Shown here: piece by piece, positions 19,222-28,054 of the stretch
How the letters are laid out: each line of letters starts with the position of its first letter
How positions within the stretch are numbered: the stretch's first letter is position 1
Origin: Streptomyces sp. yr375
GTDB taxonomy: Bacteria > Actinomycetota > Actinomycetes > Streptomycetales > Streptomycetaceae
Length of the DNA: 64,000 nt
NCBI RefSeq assembly: GCF_900110755.1
Contig: NZ_FOFF01000004.1
Coordinates: 1-64,000 of the forward strand
Reading direction: 5' to 3'
Made by a program: the position numbers and the translations under genes
The notes under the pieces: model-generated
What the model saw: the letters and a program-made list of their open reading frames with translations, nothing else
Databases searched by the model: none
Told to the model about the DNA's origin: nothing

Positions 19222-19369
19222 GGTGGGCGGCTCCTCTCAGGAGGGCGCTGTCCTGGGCAACGTGCCTGATGGGGGCGGGCTTGCCAAGGGCCGGCGCTCT
19301 TAGCGTCCCGCGGCGGGGAGTCAACGTCGACTTTTCTCGCCCCCGCCGCCCCTACCCATCCCATCCCCA

Positions 19370-19745
19370 GGGGCTCCGCCCCTTCAACCCCACCAGGGGC
19401 TCCGCCCCTGCACCCCAGCGGGGACTGCGTCCCCTGCACCCCAGCGGGGACTGCGTCCCCTGCACCCCTCCTGGGGCTCCGCCCCTGTGCCGCGGGTGAG
19501 TCCCGGCCCCTTCGCCCAGCGTGGGGCTGTGCCCCTTCGCCCTGCCAGGGGCTCGGGCCCCTGCACCTCCGCCGGGGACTGCGTCCCCTGCACCCCGCCT
19601 GGGGACTCCGCCCCTCCGCCCGGCTAGGGGCTCGGCCCCCTGCACCCCCGCTGGGGACTGCGTCCCCGTGCCGCACCAGGGGGCTCCGCCCCTTGCGCCC
19701 ACCTGCGGCTCCGCCCCTTCGCCACGCTGGGGAACTACATCCCCT
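19370..19745. repeat. Array of about 15 GC hairpin repeats, 26-bp period
   Basis: Short self-complementary cores such as GGGGCTCCGCCCC (19370, 19396, 19473) and GGGGACTGCGTCCCC (19420, 19446, 19574, 19653) recur about every 26 nt. They are joined by spacers like TGCACCCCAG. Arms are conserved while loops differ (CTCCG, ACTGCGT, CTCGG), and one core has a changed arm pair restored to pairing. The cores therefore behave as hairpins rather than as coding sequence. Single GGGGCTCCGCCCC elements are common in Streptomyces intergenic regions; an ordered array this long is less usual. Confidence 0.85.
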
Positions 19746-19849
19746 GCCCCCTGCGGGCCCTCGCGGGGCACCCGCCTCACTCGGCCCCGGCGAAGGGCAC
19801 GTTGCCCCGCCCACCCCAGGCCAGTGCACCTCACCCTGCATCGCCCCCG

Positions 19850-19980
19850 GTGCGTCTCGTCACGCCCCCACCCCACCCCAACAGTCCCCGCGCCCATCAC
19901 CCCGCCCAGCCCACCCATCCCCGCGCCCATCACCCCACCCCACCCCGACCAGCCTCCGCGCCCATCCCCCCGCCCCCCCG
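19850..19980. repeat. C-rich imperfect repeats
   Basis: The plus strand is almost entirely C with A, T and few G. TCCCCGCGCCCATCACCCC occurs at 19885 and again at 19918, and a related CTCCGCGCCCATCCCCC at about 19954. The minus strand carries many G-runs of three to five and might form G-quadruplexes. No gene or promoter signal is visible inside it. Confidence 0.6.
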
Positions 19981-20437
19981 GAGGGCCCTGCACGTCACCC
20001 CCGCCCCCACCCTGTGCAGAACGTCAAAGTTGTGGCCCTTGTTTTGTACACATACGGCTCATGACGTGGGGGTCGGGAGGGGCGATAGCCTGGTTGCGTG
20101 ATCAGCGCGATAGTTCGCGGGGGTTTTGTGGCCCCTGCTCTGCGCCCGGTGTGTGCGGATTGTTTCCGTGGCCGGGCGGTGGGCGCTGGTCGGCGCGGGC
20201 GGGACGGGGGCGCAAGGAGCCCCTGGACGTCGTATTCGCCCCGGATGTCGGTGGCACGGAGAGCAGTGTCACATCCCGGGATTGTGTCGAACATGGCCGA
20301 TAACCCCCCGCTCATCTCGCCTTGCGGCATAGCGTCGGAGCAGCCCGGAGACCTCGGGCCGTGGCGGCGAGCCGCAGGGGAAGAGACCGTACTTCCTTCT
20401 ACGTCACGCAACGGCGCGCGACAGGAGCCAGAGGACA

Positions 20438-23400
20438 ATGCAGACCAAGCTGGACGAAGCCAAGGCCGAGCTGCTCGAGAGGGCGGCGCGGGTCGCTGAG
20501 AACAGCCCGGTCGGGGGGCACCTACCGACTGGGACGACGGGTGAGGGCGCGCCGGGCACCCCGGATCATGCCGCCCTCCTCGCGTTCCTGCAGCGTTACT
20601 ACCTGCACACCGCCCCGGAGGACCTGAGCGACCGGGACCCGGTCGACGTCTTCGGTGCCGCACTCTCGCACTACCGGCTGGCCGAGAACCGGCCACAGGG
20701 GACGGCCAACGTCAGGGCCCTCACCCCGACCGTCGAAGGCAACGGGTGGACGTGCAGCCACTCCGTCGTCGAGGTCGTCACCGATGACATGCCGTTTCTC
20801 GTCGACTCCGTCACCAACGAGCTGTCTCGGCAGGGGCGGGGGATCCATCTCGTCATCCATCCGCAGATCGTGGTGCGGCGTGATGTGACCGGGCGGTTGA
20901 TCGAGGTCCTCGGCGCGCCGCCCGCCACCGCCGCCACCGACACCGGCAACGCCGTCGGCGATCTTCCGCATGACGCGCACATCGAGTCCTGGATCCATGT
21001 CGAGATCGACCGGGAGACCGACCGCGCCGATCTGAAGCAGATCACCGCCGACCTGCTGCGCGTGCTGTCCGACGTGCGGGAGGCCGTCGAGGACTGGGAG
21101 AAGATGCGGGAGACCGCGCTGCGGGTCGCCGACGAGCTCCCGAAGGAGCCCGTCCCCGGTGATCTGGCGCGGCCCGACGTCGACGAGGCCCGTGAGTTGC
21201 TGCGCTGGCTGGCCGCCGACCACTTCACGTTCCTCGGCTACCGCGAGTACCAGTTGCGCGGCGACGACTCCCTTGCCGCCGTTCCCGGCACCGGGCTCGG
21301 CATTCTGCGCGCCGACCCGCATCACACCGAGACCGACAGCCACCCCGTCAGCCCGTCCTTCGAGCGGCTGCCCGCCGACGCCCGGGCCAAGGCGCGCGAG
21401 CACAAGCTGCTGGTGCTGACCAAGGCCAACAGCCGGGCCACCGTGCACCGGCCGTCCTACCTCGACTACGTCGGGGTGAAGAAGTTCGACGCCGACGGCA
21501 ATGTGGTCGGTGAGCGGCGGTTCCTCGGGCTGTTCTCGTCCGCCGCCTATACCGAGTCCGTGGGGCGGGTTCCCGTGGTGCGGCGCAAGGTGCAGGCCGT
21601 GCTGACGGGCGCCGGGTTCTCGCCGAACAGTCACGACGGGCGCGACCTGATCCAGATCATGGAGACGTACCCGCGCGACGAGCTGTTCCAGACGCCGGTG
21701 GATGAGCTGCGGGCCATCGTCACCAGCGTGCTGTATCTGCAGGAGCGGCGGCGGCTGCGGCTCTACCTGCGGCAGGACGAGTACGGGCGCTACTACTCGG
21801 CGCTGGTCTACCTGCCGCGCGACCGCTACACCACCGGTGTGCGGCTGCGGATCATCGACATCCTCAAGGAGGAGCTGGGCGGCACCAGCGTCGACTTCAC
21901 CGCCTGGAACACCGAGTCCATCCTGTCCCGGCTGCACTTCGTCGTGCGCGTCCCGCAGGGCACCGAGCTGCCGGAGCTGTCCGACGCCGACAAGGATCAC
22001 ATCGAGGCGCGGCTCGTCGAGGCCGCCCGCTCCTGGGCGGACGCCTTCGGCGAGGCGCTGAACGCCGAGTGCGGCGAGGAGCGGGCCGCGGAGCTGCTCC
22101 GGCGCTTCAGCAACGCCTTCCCCGAGGGCTACAAGGCCGACCACTCCCCGCGCGCCGCGGTCGCCGACCTGGTCCACCTGGAGCGGCTCACCGGCGAGCA
22201 GAGCTTCTCGCTGAGCCTGTACGAGCCGGTGGGCGCCGCGCCCGACGAGCGCCGTTTCAAGATCTACCGCAAGGGTGACGCGATCTCCCTGTCGGCGGTG
22301 CTGCCGGTGCTGAACCGGCTCGGCGTCGAGGTGATCGACGAGCGGCCGTACGAGCTGCGCTGCACGGACCGCAGCAACGCCTGGATCTACGACTTCGGGC
22401 TGCGGATCCCCAAGTCGCTGGCCGGTCCCGGCGGCGACTTCCTCGGGGACGACGGGCGCGAGCGGTTCCAGGAGGCGTTCTCGGCGACCTGGACGGGCAA
22501 GGCGGAGAACGACGGGTTCAACGCGCTGGTGCTGGGCGCCGGGCTGAACTGGCGGCAGGCGATGGTGCTGCGCGCGTACGCGAAGTACCTGCGCCAGGCC
22601 GGGTCCACGTTCAGCCAGGACTACATGGAGGACACCCTCCGTACCAATGTCCACACCACCCGGCTGCTGGTGTCGCTGTTCGAGGCGCGGATGTCGCCCG
22701 ACCGGCAGCGCGCCGGGCTGGAGATCGTCGACGCGTTGCTGGAGGAGCTGGACGCGGCGCTCGACCAGGTGGCCTCGCTCGACGAGGACCGGATCCTGCG
22801 GTCCTTCCTCACCGTCATCAAGGCGACCCTGCGCACGAACTTCTTCCAGCGGCGCGCGGACGGCGCTCCGCACGACTACGTGTCGATGAAGTTCGATCCG
22901 CAGGCCATCCCCGACCTGCCGGCGCCCCGGCCCGCGTTCGAGATCTGGGTGTACTCGCCGCAGGTGGAGGGCGTGCACCTGCGGTTCGGGAAGGTCGCGC
23001 GCGGTGGTCTGCGCTGGTCGGACCGGCGGGAGGACTTCCGTACCGAGGTGCTCGGCCTGGTCAAGGCGCAGATGGTGAAGAACACCGTGATCGTGCCGGT
23101 CGGCGCGAAGGGCGGCTTCGTCGCCAAGCAGTTGCCCGACCCGGGCGTGGACCGGGACGCGTGGCTGGCCGAGGGCATCTCCAGCTACAAGACGTTCATC
23201 TCGGCGCTCCTCGACATCACCGACAACATGGTCGGCGGGGAGGTCGTGCCGCCGTCCGACGTCGTGCGGCACGACGAGGACGACACCTACCTGGTGGTCG
23301 CCGCCGACAAGGGCACGGCGACGTTCTCCGACATCGCCAACGAGGTCGCGCAGTCGTACGACTTCTGGCTCGGGGACGCGTTCGCCTCCGGCGGTTCGGC

Positions 23401-25411
23401 CGGCTACGACCACAAGGGCATGGGCATCACCGCCCGCGGCGCGTGGGAGTCCGTGAAGCGGCACTTCCGGGAGCGGGGCGTGGACACGCAGGCCGAGGAC
23501 TTCACGGTTGTCGGCATCGGCGACATGTCCGGTGACGTGTTCGGCAACGGCATGCTGCTGTCCGAGCACATCCGCCTGGTCGCCGCCTTCGACCACCGGC
23601 ACATCTTCATCGACCCGACGCCGGACGCGGCGACCTCGTACGCCGAGCGCCGCCGCCTGTTCGAGCTGCCCCGCTCCAGTTGGGCCGACTACGACACCAA
23701 GCTGCTGTCGGCGGGCGGCGGGATCTTCCCGCGGACGGCGAAGGCGATCCCGGTCGGCGCGCACGTCCGGGAGGCGCTGGGCATCGAGGCGGGCGTCAAC
23801 AAGCTGACGCCGGCCGACCTGATGAAGGCGATCCTGCGGGCGCCGGTGGACCTGCTGTGGAACGGCGGCATCGGCACGTACGTCAAGTCCGGTACGGAGT
23901 CGAACGCCGACGTCGGCGACAAGGCCAACGACCCGATCCGGGTGGACGGCGCCGACCTGCGGGTCAAGGTCGTCGGCGAGGGCGGCAACCTGGGGCTGAC
24001 GCAGCTCGGGCGGATCGAGTTCGCCCGCAGCGGCGGCGGCATCAACACGGACGCCATCGACAACAGCGCGGGCGTGGACACCTCCGACCACGAGGTGAAC
24101 ATCAAGATCCTGCTGAACGGGCTGGTCGCCGAGGGCGACATGACCGTCAAGCAGCGCAACAAGGTCCTCGCGGAGATGACCGACGAGGTCGGCGCGCTCG
24201 TCCTGCGCAACAACTACGCGCAGAACACGGCGATCGCCAACGCCCTCTTCCAGTCCAAGGACATGCTCCACGCCCAGCAGCGCTTCATGCGCCACCTGGT
24301 CAGGGAGAAGCACCTGGACCGGGCCCTGGAGTTCCTGCCCACCGACCGGCAGATCCGTGAGCGGCTCGGCGCCGGCCAGGGCCTGTCCAGCCCGGAGACG
24401 GCCGTCCTGCTGGCCTACACGAAGATCACGGTGGCGGACGAGCTGCTGCACACCTCGCTGCCCGACGACGACTACCTGCGCGGGCTGCTGCACGCCTACT
24501 TCCCGACGGCGCTGCGCGAGCGGTTCCCCGAGGGCATCGACAGCCACCCGCTGCGCCGTGAGATCACCACGACCGTCCTGGTCAACGACACGGTCAACAC
24601 GGGCGGTACGACGTATCTGCACCGGCTGCGGGAGGAGACCGGCGCCTCGCTGGAGGAGATCGTGCGGGCCCAGACCGCGGCCCGGGCGATCTTCCGCGCG
24701 GCCCCGGTGTGGGACGCGGTGGAGGCCCTCGACAACCGGGTCGAGGCCGCCGTGCAGACCCGGATCCGGCTGCACTCGCGGCGGCTCGTCGAGCGCGGCA
24801 CGCGCTGGCTGCTCAACAACCGGCCGCAGCCGTTGCAGCTCGCGGAGACCGTCGAGTTCTTCGCCGAGCGCGTCGAGCAGGTGTGGTCGCAGCTCACGAA
24901 GCTGATGCGGGGCGCGGATCTGGAGTGGTGGCAGAAGATCTACGAGGAGCTGACCGAGGCGGGCGTCCCGGACGAGCTGGCGACCCGGGTGGCCGGGTTC
25001 TCGGCGGCGTTCCCGGCGCTGGACATCGTCTCGGTGGCCGACCGGATGGGCCGCGACCCGCTGGACGTCGCCGAGGTGTACTACGACCTCGCCGACCGGC
25101 TGCGCATCACCCGGCTGATGGACCGCATCATCGAGCTGCCGCGCGCCGACCGCTGGCAGTCCATGGCCCGCGCCTCCATCCGCGAGGACCTGTACGCGGC
25201 CCACGCGGCGGTCGCCGCGGACGTCCTGGCCGTCGGCAACGGCACCTCGACGCCCGAGCAGCGGTTCAAGGCGTGGGAGGAGAAGAACGCGGCGATCCTG
25301 GGCCGGGCGCGCACCACGCTGGAGGAGATCCAGAGCTCGGAGACGTTCGACCTGGCCAACCTGTCGGTCGCGATGCGCACGATGCGGACGCTGCTGCGGA
25401 CGCATTCGTAG
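20438..25411 (+). CDS. gdh: NAD-specific glutamate dehydrogenase, large 180-kDa type
   Basis: This 1657-residue protein has the size and sequence of the L_180 class NAD-dependent glutamate dehydrogenases, first defined in Streptomyces. It converts glutamate to 2-oxoglutarate and ammonium, mainly for glutamate catabolism. A long N-terminal regulatory region with ACT-like parts (to about residue 700) precedes the catalytic domain. The catalytic part includes VRGGLRWSDRREDF-like sequence, the Lys-containing VPVGAKGGFVAKQ, and VVGIGDMSGDVFGNGMLLS. A helical C-terminal domain follows. The ATG at 20438 has a GGAG-type site 13 nt upstream. A perfect 25-bp hairpin follows the stop. Confidence 0.95.
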   Translation: MQTKLDEAKAELLERAARVAENSPVGGHLPTGTTGEGAPGTPDHAALLAFLQRYYLHTAPEDLSDRDPVDVFGAALSHYRLAENRPQGTANVRALTPTVEGNGWTCSHSVVEVVTDDMPFLVDSVTNELSRQGRGIHLVIHPQIVVRRDVTGRLIEVLGAPPATAATDTGNAVGDLPHDAHIESWIHVEIDRETDRADLKQITADLLRVLSDVREAVEDWEKMRETALRVADELPKEPVPGDLARPDVDEARELLRWLAADHFTFLGYREYQLRGDDSLAAVPGTGLGILRADPHHTETDSHPVSPSFERLPADARAKAREHKLLVLTKANSRATVHRPSYLDYVGVKKFDADGNVVGERRFLGLFSSAAYTESVGRVPVVRRKVQAVLTGAGFSPNSHDGRDLIQIMETYPRDELFQTPVDELRAIVTSVLYLQERRRLRLYLRQDEYGRYYSALVYLPRDRYTTGVRLRIIDILKEELGGTSVDFTAWNTESILSRLHFVVRVPQGTELPELSDADKDHIEARLVEAARSWADAFGEALNAECGEERAAELLRRFSNAFPEGYKADHSPRAAVADLVHLERLTGEQSFSLSLYEPVGAAPDERRFKIYRKGDAISLSAVLPVLNRLGVEVIDERPYELRCTDRSNAWIYDFGLRIPKSLAGPGGDFLGDDGRERFQEAFSATWTGKAENDGFNALVLGAGLNWRQAMVLRAYAKYLRQAGSTFSQDYMEDTLRTNVHTTRLLVSLFEARMSPDRQRAGLEIVDALLEELDAALDQVASLDEDRILRSFLTVIKATLRTNFFQRRADGAPHDYVSMKFDPQAIPDLPAPRPAFEIWVYSPQVEGVHLRFGKVARGGLRWSDRREDFRTEVLGLVKAQMVKNTVIVPVGAKGGFVAKQLPDPGVDRDAWLAEGISSYKTFISALLDITDNMVGGEVVPPSDVVRHDEDDTYLVVAADKGTATFSDIANEVAQSYDFWLGDAFASGGSAGYDHKGMGITARGAWESVKRHFRERGVDTQAEDFTVVGIGDMSGDVFGNGMLLSEHIRLVAAFDHRHIFIDPTPDAATSYAERRRLFELPRSSWADYDTKLLSAGGGIFPRTAKAIPVGAHVREALGIEAGVNKLTPADLMKAILRAPVDLLWNGGIGTYVKSGTESNADVGDKANDPIRVDGADLRVKVVGEGGNLGLTQLGRIEFARSGGGINTDAIDNSAGVDTSDHEVNIKILLNGLVAEGDMTVKQRNKVLAEMTDEVGALVLRNNYAQNTAIANALFQSKDMLHAQQRFMRHLVREKHLDRALEFLPTDRQIRERLGAGQGLSSPETAVLLAYTKITVADELLHTSLPDDDYLRGLLHAYFPTALRERFPEGIDSHPLRREITTTVLVNDTVNTGGTTYLHRLREETGASLEEIVRAQTAARAIFRAAPVWDAVEALDNRVEAAVQTRIRLHSRRLVERGTRWLLNNRPQPLQLAETVEFFAERVEQVWSQLTKLMRGADLEWWQKIYEELTEAGVPDELATRVAGFSAAFPALDIVSVADRMGRDPLDVAEVYYDLADRLRITRLMDRIIELPRADRWQSMARASIREDLYAAHAAVAADVLAVGNGTSTPEQRFKAWEEKNAAILGRARTTLEEIQSSETFDLANLSVAMRTMRTLLRTHS

Positions 25412-25415
25412 TCAT

Positions 25416-25469
25416 GTACGACGAGAAGGGTGCCCCCCGATGGTTCGGGGGGCACCCTTCTCGTCGTAC
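25416..25469. terminator. Perfect 25-bp bidirectional hairpin terminator
   Basis: Arms 25416-25440 and 25445-25469 are perfectly complementary over 25 bp around a TGGT loop. It begins 5 nt after the dehydrogenase stop and ends 21 nt before the stop of the convergent ABC ATPase gene, so it can end both transcripts. There is no mismatch at all, which is notable for a stem this long. Confidence 0.9.
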
Positions 25470-25490
25470 CCGGGAGATCGGGGCCGTCGG

Positions 25491-26321
25491 CTACTTCTTC
25501 TTGCCGGAGGTGAACTCCTCGTAGGCCTGGAGGACCTCTTCGGTGGGGCCGTCCATGCGCAGTTCGCCGCGCTCCAGCCACAGCACGCGGTCGCAGGTGT
25601 CGCGGATCGCGGCGTTGCTGTGGCTGACCAGGAAGACGGTTCCGGCGTGCTGGCGCATCTCCTGGATGCGGGCCGCCGAACGCGCCTGGAACCGCGCGTC
25701 ACCGGTGGACAGCGCCTCGTCGATGAGGAGCACGTCGTGGTCCTTGGCGGCGGCGATGGAGAAGCGCAGCCGGGAGCCCATGCCGGAGGAGTAGGTGCGC
25801 ATGGGCAGGGAGATGAAGTCGCCCTTCTCGTTGATGCCGGAGAAGTCGACGATCTCCTGGTAGCGCTCCTTGATCTGCTCGGGCGTCATGCCCATGGCCA
25901 GGCCGCCGAGGTAGACGTTGCGCTCGCCGGTCAGGTCGCCCATCAGGGCCGCGTTGACGCCGAGGAGGGAGGGCTGGCCGTCGGTGTAGATCTTGCCGTT
26001 CTCCACCGGCTGGAGGCCCGCGATGCCCTTGAGCAGGGTGGACTTGCCGGAGCCGTTGGTGCCGATCAGGCCGACCGCCTCGCCCTTGTAGGCGACGAAG
26101 GAGACCTTCTTGACGGCGTGCACGATGCGCATGCCCGAGGCCTTCGCGGCCTGCTTGGGGCGCATGATGCGGTTGAGGGCGGCGGTGGCGCTGCCCCGGC
26201 CGCTGCCGGTGCCGTTGATCCGGTAGACGATGTCGACGCTGTCCACGATGACGGTGGGGGCCCGCTCGTCGACGGGTTCGGCGGGCGCGGTGGGCGTCTT
26301 GGTCTCGGTGTTGTCAGCCAC
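25491..26321 (-). CDS. ABC transporter ATPase for polysaccharide/teichoic acid export
   Basis: This 276-residue ATPase is of the TagH/Wzt (ABC-2 export) kind. It has Walker A GTNGSGKST, signature SSGMGSRLRFSIA, Walker B VLLIDEAL and the switch His in FLVSHSN. The family's characteristic insertion MRPKQAAKASGMRIVHAVKK precedes the catalytic core. It overlaps the permease gene by 8 nt and is translated with it. No C-terminal carbohydrate-binding extension is present, so it should act on a substrate that needs no Wzt-type cap recognition. It probably exports a cell-wall glycopolymer. Confidence 0.92.
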   Translation of the reverse strand: MADNTETKTPTAPAEPVDERAPTVIVDSVDIVYRINGTGSGRGSATAALNRIMRPKQAAKASGMRIVHAVKKVSFVAYKGEAVGLIGTNGSGKSTLLKGIAGLQPVENGKIYTDGQPSLLGVNAALMGDLTGERNVYLGGLAMGMTPEQIKERYQEIVDFSGINEKGDFISLPMRTYSSGMGSRLRFSIAAAKDHDVLLIDEALSTGDARFQARSAARIQEMRQHAGTVFLVSHSNAAIRDTCDRVLWLERGELRMDGPTEEVLQAYEEFTSGKKK

Positions 26322-27246
26322 GGCCGTACGTCTCCTCAGCCTTCCAGAAGTAGATGAAGCCGCCGACGCCGGCGAGCAGCGCCCAGCCGGTCGCGACCAG
26401 CCACACGTGCGGCGGGAGCTGGCTGGCGTGGAAGCTGTCGATCAGCGCGAAGCGCATCAGGTCGATGTACACCGCGGCGGGGTTGGCCCGCAGCAGGTCC
26501 GCCAGCCAGGATGGCATGCCGTGGTGCTTGCTGATGAGGTTGTCGATGCTCCACATGACGCCCGAGATGTACATCCAGGTGCGCAGGATGAACGGCATCA
26601 ACTGGGCGATGTCCGGGGTGTTCGCGCCGAGCCGGGCCAGGATCATCGAGACGCCCGCGTTGAACACGAACTGCAGGGCCAGCGCGGGGAAGACCAGGAG
26701 CCAGGACAGGGCCGGCGGCACGCCCACCGCGAACAGGATGATCAGCAGGGCGCCCATCGAGAACAGGAGCTGCTGGAGCTGCTGGAGGCAGAACGAGATC
26801 GGCAGCGCGGCCCGGGGGAAGTGCAGGGCCCGCACCAGGCCGATGCTGCCGCCGATGGCCCGGGTGCCCGTCATGATCGAGCTCTGCGTGAACGTCCAGA
26901 CGAACACGCCTGTGACCAGGAAGGGGATGAAGTCCGCCACGCCCTTCTTGGTCTCCAGCAGGACACCGAAGATGAAGTAGTACACCGCCGCGTTGAGCAG
27001 CGGGGTCATCACCTGCCAGACCTGGCCCAGCTTCGCCGCGCTGTACTGGGCGGTGAGCTTGGCGGTGGCGAACGCGGTGATGAAGTGGCGGCGCGCCCAG
27101 AGCTGGCGGATGTACTCCGGCAGGGGAGGACGGGCGCCGCTGACCGTGAGGCCGTACTGCGCGGCCAGGGCAGCGAGATCGCCGTGGCCGTCGGCCGGTG
27201 TCCTGGGCGGTGTGTGGAGGACCTGACTCACATCCGCTGCTTTCAC
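26314..27246 (-). CDS. ABC-2 type permease for polysaccharide/teichoic acid export
   Basis: This 310-residue permease is of the TagG/Wzm type. A cytoplasmic N-terminus of about 70 residues leads into six predicted membrane segments. These include LLNAAVYYFIFGVLL, LFSMGALLIILFAVGV and a last one near LVATGWALLAGVGGFIYFW. The conserved YSAAKLGQVWQVMTPL precedes the first segment. GTG at 27246 gives the longest frame; GTG at 27231 is a plausible alternative, and neither has a good ribosome site. It is paired with the ATPase gene and is divergent from a TetR gene across 172 bp. Confidence 0.9.
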   Translation of the reverse strand: MKAADVSQVLHTPPRTPADGHGDLAALAAQYGLTVSGARPPLPEYIRQLWARRHFITAFATAKLTAQYSAAKLGQVWQVMTPLLNAAVYYFIFGVLLETKKGVADFIPFLVTGVFVWTFTQSSIMTGTRAIGGSIGLVRALHFPRAALPISFCLQQLQQLLFSMGALLIILFAVGVPPALSWLLVFPALALQFVFNAGVSMILARLGANTPDIAQLMPFILRTWMYISGVMWSIDNLISKHHGMPSWLADLLRANPAAVYIDLMRFALIDSFHASQLPPHVWLVATGWALLAGVGGFIYFWKAEETYGRG

Positions 27247-27324
27247 TCGGGGGGAGGGGGGTGCGGGCGCCGTTTCCCTAAGCAGCCCGACGCGTTCTTA
27301 CTCTGCTCTTAACGTTCTCTTACT

Positions 27325-27402
27325 ACGTCGGGACGGGACCGTATCGTCGCAACGTGAGAGTAGGCCGAGTTGACGTCGGAACGCAACCGTATCGTCGTAA
27401 CG
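27325..27402. repeat. Two 30-bp direct repeats in the TetR/ABC gap
   Basis: Positions 27325-27354 and 27373-27402 match at 26 of 30 bases, with the core ACCGTATCGTCG identical. The repeat distance is 48 bp. The second copy ends 17 nt before the TetR start codon. They lie between divergent TetR and export-transporter genes and are the best candidates for TetR operators. Confidence 0.7.
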
Positions 27403-27418
27403 CCCTATGCTGGTCGGC

Positions 27419-28054
27419 ATGACGACGAACGCGACGAACGCCGAAGGACCCCAGGTGCGGGCGCGCCGCCGGGCGCCGGCGGGTGCGGCCGTGCTGCGCG
27501 AGGACGTGACGGAGGCCATCCGGGCGGCCGTGTTCGAGGAGCTCGCGACCGTCGGCTACGCCCGGATGTCCATCGAGGGCATCGCCCGCCGTGCCGGGGT
27601 GGGCAAGACGGCCGTGTACCGGCGCTGGCGTTCCAAGCTGCACCTGGTCCTCGACATCGTCTCGGCGATCGCCGTGCAGGGCCTGCCGGCCCCGGAGACG
27701 GGCAGCCTGGAGGGCGACCTGCGCATGCTCTACGAGGTGACCTCACGGGCCCTACGACACCCCGTGGCCTCGCAGATCATCCCGGACCTCCAGGCCGAGG
27801 CGGCCCGCAACCCCGACATCGCCGAGGCCCTCCAGAAGGCACTGAAGGAGGGGCAGGAGGGCGTAGCCCTGAAGATCGTGGCAGCGGCCCAACAGCGCGG
27901 CGAGATCCGCGCGACCGTCAACGAGGAACTGGCCCTCGACCTCATCTCGGGCCCCCTCTACTGGCGCTCGGTGGTCATCCGCAGCCCGAAACTACCCAAG
28001 GGCTACCTGGCCGCACTGGCCCGGGCTACGGCGGAGGCGATCAAGACGCTGTAG
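27419..28054 (+). CDS. TetR family transcriptional regulator
   Basis: This 211-residue protein has an N-terminal helix-turn-helix: MSIEGIARRAGVGKTAVYRR. The C-terminal ligand domain (TetR_C type) contains HPVASQIIPDLQAEAARNPD. ATG codons occur at 27407 and 27419. I prefer 27419 because TATGCT at 27405-27410 is a good -10 seven bases upstream, giving a leaderless mRNA. It is divergent from the polysaccharide-export ABC operon, whose expression it may control through the 30-bp repeats. Its 3' end overlaps the convergent ADP-ribosylglycohydrolase gene by 52 nt. Confidence 0.9.
   Translation: MTTNATNAEGPQVRARRRAPAGAAVLREDVTEAIRAAVFEELATVGYARMSIEGIARRAGVGKTAVYRRWRSKLHLVLDIVSAIAVQGLPAPETGSLEGDLRMLYEVTSRALRHPVASQIIPDLQAEAARNPDIAEALQKALKEGQEGVALKIVAAAQQRGEIRATVNEELALDLISGPLYWRSVVIRSPKLPKGYLAALARATAEAIKTL

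Larger units (their letters stand above)
19222..20437. other. 1.2-kb gene-free region before the NAD-GDH gene
   Basis: No convincing gene lies here. The left part (19370-19745) is a hairpin repeat array and the middle (about 19850-19980) is C-rich; both are listed separately. The right part holds the likely promoter of the dehydrogenase gene: TTGTGG at 20030-20035, then a 17-nt gap and TACGGC, inside an AT-richer patch. That implies a leader of several hundred bases. A frame from 20098 to 20499 overlaps the dehydrogenase start and has no recognisable features. Confidence 0.6.

Noticed and set aside
19370..19745. CRISPR array
   Set aside because: The repeated part is a self-complementary hairpin with short spacers of similar sequence, not identical repeats with unique 30-40 nt spacers, and no cas genes are present.
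19218..19993. Frames through the hairpin array coding repetitive GAEPL/GRSPW-like peptides
   Set aside because: The repeats keep base pairing rather than reading frame, unit length is about 26 nt (not a multiple of three), and there is no ribosome site.
20098..20499. 133-codon frame before the NAD-GDH gene
   Set aside because: It overlaps the dehydrogenase start by 62 nt, has no recognisable features and lies in what looks like the leader region.
20522..25405. 1627-codon frame opposite the NAD-GDH gene
   Set aside because: Same cause as above. Its composition is skewed and it has no recognisable motif; the plus-strand enzyme is full length.
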